Source: Rhodothermus marinus DSM 4252
Lineage (GTDB): Bacteria; Bacteroidota; Rhodothermia; Rhodothermales; Rhodothermaceae
Assembly: GCF_000024845.1 (NCBI RefSeq)
Contig: NC_013501.1
Coordinates: 1,430,001 to 1,494,000, forward strand
Reading direction: 5' to 3'
DNA length: 64,000 nt
Within the stretch, counting starts at the first letter, position 1. Each line of letters opens with the position of its first letter. Shown one piece after another: positions 25,150 to 35,464 of the stretch. The position numbers and the translations under genes were made by a program. The notes beneath the pieces are model-generated. The model ran no database searches. It had not been told where the DNA came from and worked only from the letters and a program-made list of their open reading frames with translations.

Positions 25150-26754
25150 GTGCCGGCCGTCGTGGCCGAGCTGGAGCAGGCCACACGGTCCCCGGTGCGC
25201 ATGTGCGTGATCGATCTGGGGACCAACTCCTTTCATGCGGTCATCGTCGACGCGCTGCCCGGCACGTTCCGGGTGGTGGATCGCTTCAAAGAGATGGTGC
25301 GGCTGGGGGAGGAGGGGTTGCAGGGCCAGCGGCTCTCGGAGGCGGCCATGCAACGAGCCATTCGGGCGCTCCGGCGCATCCGTCAGCTGGCCGAAGGCTG
25401 GGGGGCTACCGAATTTCTGGCCTGTGCCACCAGCGCCATCCGGGAGGCCGAAAACGGCGGCGAGCTGTTGCAGCGTATCCGCAGCGAAGTGGGGCTGCAT
25501 GTGCGTGTGATCGACGGCCTGCAGGAAGCCCGGCTCATCTACAAGGGCGTCCGGCGGGCCGTTCCCATGCCGGAGCCGGTGCTCATCATGGACGTGGGCG
25601 GCGGCTCCGTCGAGTTCATCGTGGGCACCAGTCAGCAGCCGCTGCATCTGTTCAGCCTGAAGCTGGGGGCGGCGCGCATGACGCGACGTTTCGTCCGGCA
25701 CGACCCGGCCACACGCGAGGAGTTGAAAGCGTTGCGGGCCTTCTACCGCGAGCAACTGCACCCCGTCTTTGAAGCAGCCCGCGCCCACGGTGTGCGTGAG
25801 GTGGTGGGGTCGTCGGGGGCGATGGAGAACCTGGCGTCGGTCTGTGCCCGGATGCGCGGCGAGGTGGCACGCTCCATCTACGAGCAGCCCTTCCCGGCCG
25901 AGGACTTCCGGCGCGTGGCGCGCCGGATCATGCGGCTGTCGCGGGAGCAGCGCCGCCGCCTGCGCGGCATTGATCCGAAGCGGGTGGATCAGATCGTGGC
26001 GGCCGCCGCACTGATCGACGTGGTGCTGAAGGACCTGGCCATCGAGCGCGTGCGCATTTCGCCGCATGCGCTGCGTGAAGGCCTGGTGGTGGACTTCGTC
26101 GAACGCAACGCCCCGCTGCTGGCCCGGCTGACGGCCTTTGCCGACGTGCGTCGCCGCAGCATTTACGAGATGGGCTGGCGCTTCGACTGGGAGTACCGCC
26201 ACGCGCAGCAGGTGGCGGCACTGGCGCTTCAGCTCTTCGATGCCACGCAGTCGCTGCACGGACTGGGGCACGTCGATCGCGAGCTGCTCGAATACGCAGC
26301 GCTGCTGCATGACATCGGCTACCACATCAGCCATCGCAGCCACCACAAGCACGGCCTGTATCTGATCAAACATGCCGATCTCCGGGGCTTCACTTCGGAG
26401 GAGATCGCCGTGCTGGCCAACGTGGTGCGCTACCATCGCGGAAGCCTGCCCAAACCGACGCATGCCGACTACATGGCGCTGTCGGAAGAAAACCGGGTGC
26501 GCGTTTGCAAGCTGGCCGCGCTGCTCCGGCTGGCCGAAGGGCTCGACCGCAGCCACAACCAGAACGTGCGCACGCTGCACGTGCGGCTGGAGTCCGATCG
26601 GCTGGTGCTCCATCTGGAGACGCGGGGCGATCCGGAACTGGAAGTCTGGGGCGTGCGACGCAGCGCCGAGCTGTTCGAGCAGACCTTCGGCCGCACCGTC
26701 GAGGTGTCGGCCACGGCCGAGCCGCCGTTGCTGGAGGAGACGGCCGGCGCTTAA
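25150..26754 (+). CDS. ppx: exopolyphosphatase / guanosine pentaphosphate phosphatase (Ppx/GppA)
   Basis: 534 aa. Removes terminal phosphate from polyphosphate and possibly pppGpp. The N-terminal two thirds is an ASKHA fold: CVIDLGTNSFHAVIVD, ATSAIREAENG, IMDVGGGSVEFIVG and GSSGAMENLASV. The C-terminal third is an HD-type helical domain: LEYAALLHDIGYHISHRSHH, RYHRGSLPKP and LLRLAEGLDRSHNQ, the arrangement of long Ppx proteins. GTG at 25150 is the longest reasonable start; the first ATG is at 25201, immediately before the ASKHA fold, and is an alternative. It precedes the complex I genes but a promoter candidate separates them. Confidence 0.93.
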   Translation: MPAVVAELEQATRSPVRMCVIDLGTNSFHAVIVDALPGTFRVVDRFKEMVRLGEEGLQGQRLSEAAMQRAIRALRRIRQLAEGWGATEFLACATSAIREAENGGELLQRIRSEVGLHVRVIDGLQEARLIYKGVRRAVPMPEPVLIMDVGGGSVEFIVGTSQQPLHLFSLKLGAARMTRRFVRHDPATREELKALRAFYREQLHPVFEAARAHGVREVVGSSGAMENLASVCARMRGEVARSIYEQPFPAEDFRRVARRIMRLSREQRRRLRGIDPKRVDQIVAAAALIDVVLKDLAIERVRISPHALREGLVVDFVERNAPLLARLTAFADVRRRSIYEMGWRFDWEYRHAQQVAALALQLFDATQSLHGLGHVDRELLEYAALLHDIGYHISHRSHHKHGLYLIKHADLRGFTSEEIAVLANVVRYHRGSLPKPTHADYMALSEENRVRVCKLAALLRLAEGLDRSHNQNVRTLHVRLESDRLVLHLETRGDPELEVWGVRRSAELFEQTFGRTVEVSATAEPPLLEETAGA

Positions 26755-26776
26755 CGGGATTTTTGAGGGCCGGCGC

Positions 26777-26806
26777 TTGCCGTTGTCCCGGGCGTGCTCT
26801 AATTTG
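26777..26806 (+). promoter_or_regulatory. candidate promoter of the complex I operon
   Basis: TTG at 26777-26779 and TAATTTG at 26800-26806 are separated by 20 bp, close to the Bacteroidetes -33/-7 arrangement. The nuoJ start is 51 bp downstream. Confidence 0.4.
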
Positions 26807-26857
26807 GCCGACTGTTAAGCCCGGAAAAAGCCGCTGGCCAAACCCGAAACGCCCCGC

Positions 26858-27370
26858 ATGATCGCGCAACTCCTGTTCTTCCTGCTGGCCGTGACGGCCA
26901 TTGCGGCCGCGCTCGGTATGCTCATCGCGCGCAACCCGGTATCGAGCGCGCTGTGGCTGGTGCTCAACCTGTTCTGCATCGCCGGCCTGTACCTGACGCT
27001 CCAGGCGTCGTTTCTGGGCGTGATCCAGGTGCTGATCTACGCAGGCGCCATCATGGTGCTGTTTCTGTTCGTGATCATGCTGTTGAACCTGGAGGCGCTC
27101 CCGCATCCGCGTCAGATCGACTGGGGCAAGGTGCTGGCCTTCGTGGTCACGATGATCGTGCTGGCGCAGCTCGTCTATGTGGTGGCGCTGGGTCTGGACG
27201 TGCTGCCCACGTTCGTGGCCACGCCCGAACAGGCCGCCGTCACGGGAAGCGCACAGGCGCTGGGGCGGGAGTTGCTCACGCGCTACATCATGCCGCTGCA
27301 GGTGATCGGCATTCTGCTGCTGGCGGCTACGATCGGGGCGGTCATGCTGGCCAAGCGGCGCTTCATCTGA
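26858..27370 (+). CDS. nuoJ: NADH-quinone oxidoreductase subunit J
   Basis: 170 aa, five hydrophobic segments. Inner-membrane subunit of respiratory complex I, lying between the quinone module and the antiporter-like subunits. Family marks: [22 protein letters not shown] and the conserved [26 protein letters not shown] third helix with its pi-bulge glycine/tyrosine. It opens the block J-K-L-M-nhaD-pcd-N. The hydrophilic-arm genes, NuoH and NuoI are not next to it, so complex I genes are split across the chromosome in this organism. Confidence 0.96.
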   Translation: MIAQLLFFLLAVTAIAAALGMLIARNPVSSALWLVLNLFCIAGLYLTLQASFLGVIQVLIYAGAIMVLFLFVIMLLNLEALPHPRQIDWGKVLAFVVTMIVLAQLVYVVALGLDVLPTFVATPEQAAVTGSAQALGRELLTRYIMPLQVIGILLLAATIGAVMLAKRRFI

Positions 27371-27395
27371 ACGGCGCGACCAACGGGAATCGACC

Positions 27396-27701
27396 ATGGA
27401 AATTACGCTGAACTGGTACCTGGCCCTGGGGGTGGTGCTCTTCGCGCTGGGCGTGCTGGGCGTGCTCTTCCGGCGCAACGCCATCGTGATTCTGATGTCG
27501 GTGGAGCTGATGCTCAACGCCGTGAACCTGACGCTGGTGGCGCTCAGCCAGGCGATGGGGGACGTGTCGGGTCAGGTGCTGGTGTTCTTCGTGATCTCGG
27601 TGGCCGCCGCCGAGGCGGCCGTCGGACTGGCGATCGTGATCGCCCTGTTCCGCAAGAAGGTGACGGTGGACGTGGGGGAATTCAACCTGTTCAAGTACTG
27701 A
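27396..27701 (+). CDS. nuoK: NADH-quinone oxidoreductase subunit K
   Basis: 101 aa with three membrane helices. Family marks are the start [22 protein letters not shown], the conserved glutamate in [19 protein letters not shown], and a second glutamate in [19 protein letters not shown]. These acidic residues form part of the proton path linking the quinone site to the antiporter-like subunits. Starts 25 bp after nuoJ and precedes nuoL by 38 bp. Confidence 0.97.
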   Translation: MEITLNWYLALGVVLFALGVLGVLFRRNAIVILMSVELMLNAVNLTLVALSQAMGDVSGQVLVFFVISVAAAEAAVGLAIVIALFRKKVTVDVGEFNLFKY

Positions 27702-27739
27702 TGCTCCGGGCCTTCCGCAGCTAACCGACCTGCTCGGAT

Positions 27740-29728
<1,989 letters not shown>

Positions 29729-29753
29729 CGACCGCGAAATTCAGCCTGAAGCG

Positions 29754-31358
29754 ATGAACCTGCCGTATCTGACCTCGATCGTCATCTTCCTGCCGCTGGT
29801 CGGCGCGCTGCTCATGCTGCCGATGCGCCGCGTGTCGGCCATCCGGTGGACGGCGCTGGCGACCACGACGGTTACGTTTCTGATCTCGCTGCTGCTGTAC
29901 GTCGGCTACGACCCGGCCGGAAGTCCGGCGCAGCCGCAGTTTGTGGACCGGATCACCGGGTGGTTTCCCGGGCTGGACATCCAGTACTATGTGGGCATCG
30001 ACGGACTGGGCCTGCTGCTGATCCTGCTTACGACGCTCCTGGGGCCCATCGTCGTGCTCTCGTCGTGGAACTACATCGACCGGCACCAGAAGGGCTACTA
30101 CACGCTGCTGCTGGTTTTGCAGACCGGCATGACGGGCGTCTTCGCCGCCTACGACCTGATCCTGTTCTACATCTTCTTCGAGCTGACGCTCATCCCGATG
30201 TACTTCATCATCGGCATCTGGGGCGGCGAGGATCGCATCTATGCGGCCGTCAAGTTCGTGCTCTACACGCTGGTGGGCTCGCTCCTGATGCTCGTCGGCA
30301 TTCTGTACCTGGGCTTTGCGGCCGGCGATGCGGTCAACGGCGGAGTGTTCACCACCGACTACTTCAAGCTGCTGGCCTACAACGTGCCGCTGGCCGCGCA
30401 GGGATGGCTGTTCTTCGTGTTCGCGCTGGCCTTTGCGATCAAGGTGCCGCTCTTTCCGCTGCATACGTGGTTGCCCGACGCGCACGTGCAGGCGCCCACC
30501 GGTGGATCGGTCATCCTGGCCGGCGTGCTGCTGAAGATGGGGACCTACGGCCTGGTGCGCTTCTGCCTGCCGTTCTTCCCGAACGCCGCCACCGACTATG
30601 CGCTCTGGCTGGCGGTGCTGGCCGTGGTGGGCATCGTCTACGGCGCGCTCGTGTCGCGCGTGCAGGCCGACGCCAAGAAGCTGGTGGCCTACTCGTCGGT
30701 GAGCCACCTGGGCTTCGTGGTGCTGGGTATCTTCGCCTTCACGGTCGAGGCCATGCAGGGCGCCATCATCCAGATGATCAACCACGGGCTCTCGACGGGC
30801 GCGCTCTTTTTGCTGGTGGGCATGCTCTACGAACGGCGCCACACGCGGCTGATGGAAGAGTTCGGCGGCATCGCCCGTGTAATGCCCGTGTTCGCCTTTT
30901 TCCTGGTCTTTACGGCGCTGGCATCGGCCGGGCTGCCCGGGCTGAACGGCTTTGTGGGCGAGTTCATGATTCTGCTGGGTTCGTTCAAGAGTGCGCTGGT
31001 GGGGCATCCGCTGCTGATCGCGCTGGCCACGTCGGGGGTGATTCTGGCGGCGGTTTATCTGCTCTGGCTACTTTACCGAACGCTTTTCGGGCCGATTCAG
31101 AAGGAGGTCAACCGCACGCTCCCCGACCTGAACGCCCGCGAGGTGCTGTTGCTGGTGCCGCTGGCGGTCTTCATGCTCTGGATTGGCGTGGCGCCCGGGC
31201 CGTTCCTGAAGCGGACGGAACCCACGGCGCGCTTCCTGCTGGAGACCGTCGAGCAGAAGCGGCTGGCGGCGCTGGAAGAGGCGGAGCAGCCGGTCCCTGC
31301 GGCCAGCGCGCGCCTGGAGGTGTCGGAAGGGGAGACGGTGCGGATCGCCAACCCCTGA
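29754..31358 (+). CDS. nuoM: NADH-quinone oxidoreductase subunit M
   Basis: 534 aa, about 14 membrane helices; the middle antiporter-like pumping subunit. Marks: YYVGIDGLGLLLILLTTLL, the helix-5 glutamate FFELTLIPMYFIIGIWGGE, the lysine motif FAIKVPLFPLHTWLPDAH, APTGGSVILAGVLLKMGTYG, and YSSVSHLGFVVLGIF. ATG at 29754 is chosen; an in-frame TTG at 29721 lies inside the nuoL end and adds non-homologous residues. The C-terminal 40 residues are a charged tail (EEAEQPVPAASARLEVSEGE) longer than usual. Confidence 0.96.
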   Translation: MNLPYLTSIVIFLPLVGALLMLPMRRVSAIRWTALATTTVTFLISLLLYVGYDPAGSPAQPQFVDRITGWFPGLDIQYYVGIDGLGLLLILLTTLLGPIVVLSSWNYIDRHQKGYYTLLLVLQTGMTGVFAAYDLILFYIFFELTLIPMYFIIGIWGGEDRIYAAVKFVLYTLVGSLLMLVGILYLGFAAGDAVNGGVFTTDYFKLLAYNVPLAAQGWLFFVFALAFAIKVPLFPLHTWLPDAHVQAPTGGSVILAGVLLKMGTYGLVRFCLPFFPNAATDYALWLAVLAVVGIVYGALVSRVQADAKKLVAYSSVSHLGFVVLGIFAFTVEAMQGAIIQMINHGLSTGALFLLVGMLYERRHTRLMEEFGGIARVMPVFAFFLVFTALASAGLPGLNGFVGEFMILLGSFKSALVGHPLLIALATSGVILAAVYLLWLLYRTLFGPIQKEVNRTLPDLNAREVLLLVPLAVFMLWIGVAPGPFLKRTEPTARFLLETVEQKRLAALEEAEQPVPAASARLEVSEGETVRIANP

Positions 31359-31383
31359 AGGTCCACCATCAACCTGACGTCCC

Positions 31384-32967
31384 ATGAACGCACCACACCT
31401 GAAAGCTTTCGGAAGCGGGCTGGCGCGTATGCTGGGCCCGCTTGTCGTATGTCTGTGGTTGTTGCCGGTGGCTTCGGCCCTGGCGCAGGAAGCACCGGCC
31501 GCCGAGGCGCCGGCCACCGAGGCCGTCGAAGCCGAACATGCCCCCGACACGTCGGCGACGGTTGCGCATGCCGAAGAAGCGGCGCACGCGGCGGCCGATG
31601 AGCACGGACCGCGTCCGCCGGTCTGGCTCGTGCTGCCGTTTGTGATCCTGCTGGTGATGATCGCCACCGGGCCGCTGTTCTACCCGCACCACTGGCATCA
31701 CCACTATCCGAAGTATGCTGTCGGGCTGGGGCTGTTCGTCTCGCTCTACTACATCTTCGGGCTGGGATCGACCACGCCCGTGGTGCATGCCATCGAGGAG
31801 TATCTGTCGTTCATTGCCCTGGTGGCTTCGCTTTTCATTGCGGCCAGCGGCATCTACATCAACATCAACGCGAAGGGTACGCCCCGCAACAACGCCATCC
31901 TGTTGTTTGTCGGATCGCTCGTGGCGAACCTGATCGCCACCACGGGCGCGGCCATGCTTTTCGTACGCAGCTACATGCGCCTGAACAAAGGACGGCTCAA
32001 GCCCTACCACCTGATTTTCTTCATCTTCCTGGTTGCGAACGTGGGCGGTGGGCTGACGCCCATCGGCGACCCGCCGCTGTTTCTGGGCTTTCTGCGCGGG
32101 GTACCGTTCTTCTGGACGCTGACGCATGTGTGGTTCGTCTGGCTGCCGACGGTGCTGCTGATCCTAGCCGTCTTCTACGTGATCGACGCGCGCAACAAGA
32201 TCGAGAGTCCGGATCCGGATCCGTCGCAGCCGCTCGTGCAGATCCGGGGTGCCAAAAACTTTCTCTGGGTGCTGGTGATCATCCTGTCGGTGTTCATCGA
32301 CCCGAACGTCTTCGAGTGGGTGCCGGACCTGCACGAGCTCTACCACATTCCGTTCGGCATCCGCGAGATCATCATGTTCTCGGTGGCCGTACTGGCCTAC
32401 AAACTGGCCGACAGAGAGGCGCTCCGGAAGAACGAGTTCACCTTCGAGCCCATTCGTGAGGTGGGCTGGCTGTTTCTGGGTATCTTCGCCACGATGCAGC
32501 CAGCGCTTCAGCTCATCAGCCTGTTCGCGCACGACCATGCCGAGCAGCTCACGGTAGGCATGTTCTACTGGGGGACGGGCTCGCTCTCCAGCGTGCTCGA
32601 TAACGCGCCCACCTACCTGAACTTCCTGGCGGCGGCCATGGGTAAATTCGGGCTCGACGTGAACGTGCCCGAGCAGGTGAGGGCCTTCGCCGAAGCGAGT
32701 GTGCATCCGGAGACCTGGTTCTACCTGCAGGCGATCTCCATTGCGGCCGTATTCTTCGGCGCCATGACGTATATTGGCAACGCGCCCAACTTCATGGTGA
32801 AGGCGATCGCCGAGGAAAACAAGGTGGACATGCCTTCTTTCATGGGCTATGTGACGAAGTACTCGCTGCCGATTCTGATTCCGATTTACTTCCTGATTTA
32901 CCTGCTGTTTTACAGCGGGCTGTTTCCGGGACTGGATGCCTTCTTTGAACAGTTACTGATTCGATAG
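31384..32967 (+). CDS. nhaD: NhaD-type Na+/H+ antiporter inside the complex I operon
   Basis: 527 aa. A signal-peptide-like start (LVVCLWLLPVASALAQ) and a low-complexity Ala/Glu/His segment (residues about 36-76) precede a transporter of the ion-transporter superfamily. NhaD marks: NINAKGTPRNNAILLFVGSL, LIATTGAAMLFVRS, NVGGGLTPIGDPPLFLGFL, GSLSSVLDNAPTYLNFLAAA and GAMTYIGNAPNFMVKAIAEE. Exchanges Na+ for H+ across the inner membrane. Located between nuoM and pcd/nuoN with 25-bp and 9-bp gaps, so it is almost certainly co-transcribed with complex I. The order matches what I recall for R. marinus. Confidence 0.95.
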   Translation: MNAPHLKAFGSGLARMLGPLVVCLWLLPVASALAQEAPAAEAPATEAVEAEHAPDTSATVAHAEEAAHAAADEHGPRPPVWLVLPFVILLVMIATGPLFYPHHWHHHYPKYAVGLGLFVSLYYIFGLGSTTPVVHAIEEYLSFIALVASLFIAASGIYININAKGTPRNNAILLFVGSLVANLIATTGAAMLFVRSYMRLNKGRLKPYHLIFFIFLVANVGGGLTPIGDPPLFLGFLRGVPFFWTLTHVWFVWLPTVLLILAVFYVIDARNKIESPDPDPSQPLVQIRGAKNFLWVLVIILSVFIDPNVFEWVPDLHELYHIPFGIREIIMFSVAVLAYKLADREALRKNEFTFEPIREVGWLFLGIFATMQPALQLISLFAHDHAEQLTVGMFYWGTGSLSSVLDNAPTYLNFLAAAMGKFGLDVNVPEQVRAFAEASVHPETWFYLQAISIAAVFFGAMTYIGNAPNFMVKAIAEENKVDMPSFMGYVTKYSLPILIPIYFLIYLLFYSGLFPGLDAFFEQLLIR

Positions 32968-32976
32968 GAGGGAACG

Positions 32977-33276
32977 ATGAGCCGGGTGGAACCGCTGAGC
33001 CGCGAGGCGATCGAGGCGGCGCTGGCCGAATTGCCGGGCTGGACCTACGCCGACGATCGGCTGCAGAAGACCTACACGTTCGGGAGCTTTCGGGAGGCGG
33101 TGAGCTTCATCGTGCGCATCGCCTTCGAGGCGGAGCAGCTGAACCACCATCCCGAACTGCACAACGTGTACAACCGCGTGACGCTGGCGCTGACGACGCA
33201 CGCGGCCGGCAACCGGGTAACGGCCCGGGACGTGGAGCTGGCGCGCGCCATCGAGCGCATTGCCTGGGTGAAGTAG
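32977..33276 (+). CDS. pterin-4-alpha-carbinolamine dehydratase
   Basis: 99 aa. Dehydrates 4a-hydroxy-tetrahydropterin formed by aromatic amino-acid hydroxylases; homologues also occur near molybdopterin and other cofactor genes. The family core is AFEAEQLNHHPELHNVYNRVTLALTTHAAGNRVTARDVELARAI-like: the EAEQLNHHPE helix with paired histidines and the V-L-THxAxGxT-D segment are present, and the N-terminal LAELPGWTYADDRLQKTYTF matches. It starts 9 bp after nhaD (GAGGGAACG upstream) and ends 25 bp before nuoN. No phenylalanine hydroxylase lies nearby; why it sits in a respiratory operon is unclear. Confidence 0.95.
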   Translation: MSRVEPLSREAIEAALAELPGWTYADDRLQKTYTFGSFREAVSFIVRIAFEAEQLNHHPELHNVYNRVTLALTTHAAGNRVTARDVELARAIERIAWVK

Positions 33277-33301
33277 CACAAAACAAGACGCCTCATCCGC
33301 A

Positions 33302-34804
33302 ATGGACCTACTGGAAGCCTACCGGATGCTTCCGGCCGACCTCTGGGCGGCCTTTCCGCTGGTGCTGACGGCCGTCGTGGGCCTGGTGCTGGTCGTCTGG
33401 GACGCGTTCTGGAACGACGCGCCGCCGATCCCCTGGGTGGCGGCCGGCACGCTGGCGCTGGCGCTGATCTGGGAGCTGGGTGGCCTGAGCCGCGCGCCGG
33501 AGACGGCCTTCTACGGGCTGATCCGGGTGGGCGGCATGGCCTCGTTCGTGAACGCGATCATCCTGGCCAGCGGCCTGCTGACGATCGCGCTGTCGGTGCC
33601 CTACCTGAAGCGCATTCGCCACCTGCACGGCGAGGTCTATGCGCTGATCCTGTTTGCCACGGTTGGCATGATCGTGCTGGCCTCGGCCAACAGCCTGATT
33701 TCGGTCTTCGTGGGCCTTGAGACTATGTCGATCTGCCTGTACATCATGACGGGACTGGTCCGCGAAGACGTAGGGGCCGGCGAGGCCGCCCTGAAGTACT
33801 TTCTGCTGGGCGCCTTCTCGACGGGCTTTTTCCTGTACGGCATTGCGCTGCTGTATGGCGCCACGGGCACGATGTATCTGCCGCAGATGGCGGCGCATCT
33901 GGCCGAGGGAGCCCACCCGATCATGTTCTGGGCCGGCGTGGCGCTGCTGCTGATCGGCTTCCTGTTCAAGGTGGGGGCCGTGCCCTTCCACATGTGGACG
34001 CCCGACGTCTACCAGGGGGCGCCGACGACGCTGACGGGCTATATGGCCGCGGCATCGAAGGCGGCGGCCTTCGCGGCGCTGGTACTGGTGCTCGACGCCG
34101 CGTTGCCGGCCGAGCGCTGGCAATTGCTGCTGGCGCTGGTGGCGCTGGTGACGATGGTGGCCGGCAACGTGCTGGCCCTCGTCCAGCAGAACGTCAAGCG
34201 CATGCTGGCCTATTCGTCGATCGCCCACGCCGGCTACATCCTGACCGGCCTGGCGGCCGGCACGCCCGAAGGGTACGCCGGGGCGCTTTTCTACCTGCTG
34301 GTCTATGCGCTGATGAACATCGGCGCCTTCGGTGTGATGGCTTTTCTGGAGTGGGACGGCAAGGAAGGCTACGAGCAGACCATTGACTCGCTGGCAGGGA
34401 TCGGCTACCGGCGGCCGCTGCTGGGCGTGGCGATGGCGTTCTTCATGTTCAGCCTGACGGGCTTTCCGCCGCTGGCCGGCTTCATCGCGAAGTACGCCGT
34501 CTTTGCGCCGGCCGTGAAGGCGGGGCTGACCTGGCTGGTGATCGTCGGTGTGCTGGCCAGCGTGCTTTCGGCCTACTACTATCTGCGCGTGGTGTACGTC
34601 TTCTGGATGAAGTCGCCGGACGAGGCGCCCGAGGCGGTGCGTCAGCAGGCGTTCCCGGTACCGCTGGCCCCGCAGGCGGTGCTGGTGGTGTGCGTGGTGC
34701 TGATTGTGCTGCTGGGCGTGCTGCCCGGCCTGCTGGAGGTGACCGCGTCGTTTTTCCCGACGCCGGCCGCACCACCGGCGGCCACGACGGCCCTGCTGCC
34801 TTAG
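33302..34804 (+). CDS. nuoN: NADH-quinone oxidoreductase subunit N
   Basis: 500 aa, 14 membrane helices, third antiporter-like subunit of complex I. Marks: VFVGLETMSICLYIMTGLVR (helix-5 Glu), FLFKVGAVPFHMWTPDVYQG with the pumping lysine, APTTLTGYMAAASKAAAFAAL, QQNVKRMLAYSSIAHAGYIL, and LTGFPPLAGFIAKYAVF. Ends the operon; a strong terminator lies 25 bp after the stop. Complete length for the family. Confidence 0.97.
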   Translation: MDLLEAYRMLPADLWAAFPLVLTAVVGLVLVVWDAFWNDAPPIPWVAAGTLALALIWELGGLSRAPETAFYGLIRVGGMASFVNAIILASGLLTIALSVPYLKRIRHLHGEVYALILFATVGMIVLASANSLISVFVGLETMSICLYIMTGLVREDVGAGEAALKYFLLGAFSTGFFLYGIALLYGATGTMYLPQMAAHLAEGAHPIMFWAGVALLLIGFLFKVGAVPFHMWTPDVYQGAPTTLTGYMAAASKAAAFAALVLVLDAALPAERWQLLLALVALVTMVAGNVLALVQQNVKRMLAYSSIAHAGYILTGLAAGTPEGYAGALFYLLVYALMNIGAFGVMAFLEWDGKEGYEQTIDSLAGIGYRRPLLGVAMAFFMFSLTGFPPLAGFIAKYAVFAPAVKAGLTWLVIVGVLASVLSAYYYLRVVYVFWMKSPDEAPEAVRQQAFPVPLAPQAVLVVCVVLIVLLGVLPGLLEVTASFFPTPAAPPAATTALLP

Positions 34805-34829
34805 AAATTACGGTTCGCTGGTTATAGAA

Positions 34830-34856
34830 AAGGCTGCCTGAGGGCGGCCTTTTTTT
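34830..34856 (+). terminator. rho-independent terminator of the complex I operon
   Basis: 9-bp stem AAGGCTGCC / GGGCGGCCTT region (one G-U pair, TGAG loop) running into seven T. It lies between nuoN and the convergent spmB gene. Confidence 0.9.
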
Positions 34857-34916
34857 GTGGCAATTCTGGTTGGGATCGGCGCGGTCGTTCTTCCGGGTCC
34901 TGAAGGGCGAACATGC

Positions 34917-35459
34917 TCAGGCAAACAGCCACTGCACGAGGTAGATGGCCATGAGCATGGCGGCCACGTCGGCGATCAGGCCGGCGGGCACGGCGTGACG
35001 GGTCTTGGTGATGTTGACCGCGCCGAAGTAGACCACCAGCACGTAAAAGGTGGTCTCGGTCGAGCCGAACATCACGGCCGCGATCTTGACGATGAGGGAG
35101 TCCTCTCCGTACTGGCGGATCAGGTCGAGCACGACGGCCGCCGAGCCGGAGCCCGTCAGCGGACGCAGAATGGCCATGGGCAGCACTTCGGGCGGAATGC
35201 GCAGCGGGCTCAGCACCGGACGGAGCAGCTCGATCAGGAAATCCATGGCACCCGAGGCCCGAAACATCCCGATCGCAAACAGAATCGCCACCAGGTAGGG
35301 AATGATGCGAACGGCTACGTCGAACCCCTCGCGGGCACCTTCGACAAAGGCTTCGTAAACGGGCACGCGACGCAGCAGCCCGTAGAGCGGGAAGCCCACG
35401 ATCAGCAGTGGAAGCACCAGCAGCGAAAGCGTCTCGATCAGTGTGCGAAAGGTTTCCAT
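34917..35459 (-). CDS. spmB: SpmB-like nucleoside-recognition (gate domain) membrane protein
   Basis: 180 aa, about five hydrophobic segments. Matches spore maturation protein B: LPLLIVGFPLYGLLRRVPVYEAFVEGAREGF-type start, AIGMFRASGAMDFL, PLTGSGSAAVVLDLIRQYGEDS and MFGSTETTFYVLVVYFGAV. In Bacillus SpmA/SpmB act in spore core dehydration, but homologues are frequent in non-sporulating bacteria where their job is unknown; the GATE domain suggests a transported nucleoside-like ligand. It starts 5 bp after spmA and shares its transcript. Confidence 0.93.
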   Translation of the reverse strand: METFRTLIETLSLLVLPLLIVGFPLYGLLRRVPVYEAFVEGAREGFDVAVRIIPYLVAILFAIGMFRASGAMDFLIELLRPVLSPLRIPPEVLPMAILRPLTGSGSAAVVLDLIRQYGEDSLIVKIAAVMFGSTETTFYVLVVYFGAVNITKTRHAVPAGLIADVAAMLMAIYLVQWLFA

Positions 35460-35464
35460 GGCGT

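Noticed and set aside
24769..26613. 614-aa minus-strand open frame opposite ppx
   Set aside because: Shadow of Ppx/GppA; low-complexity and without motifs.
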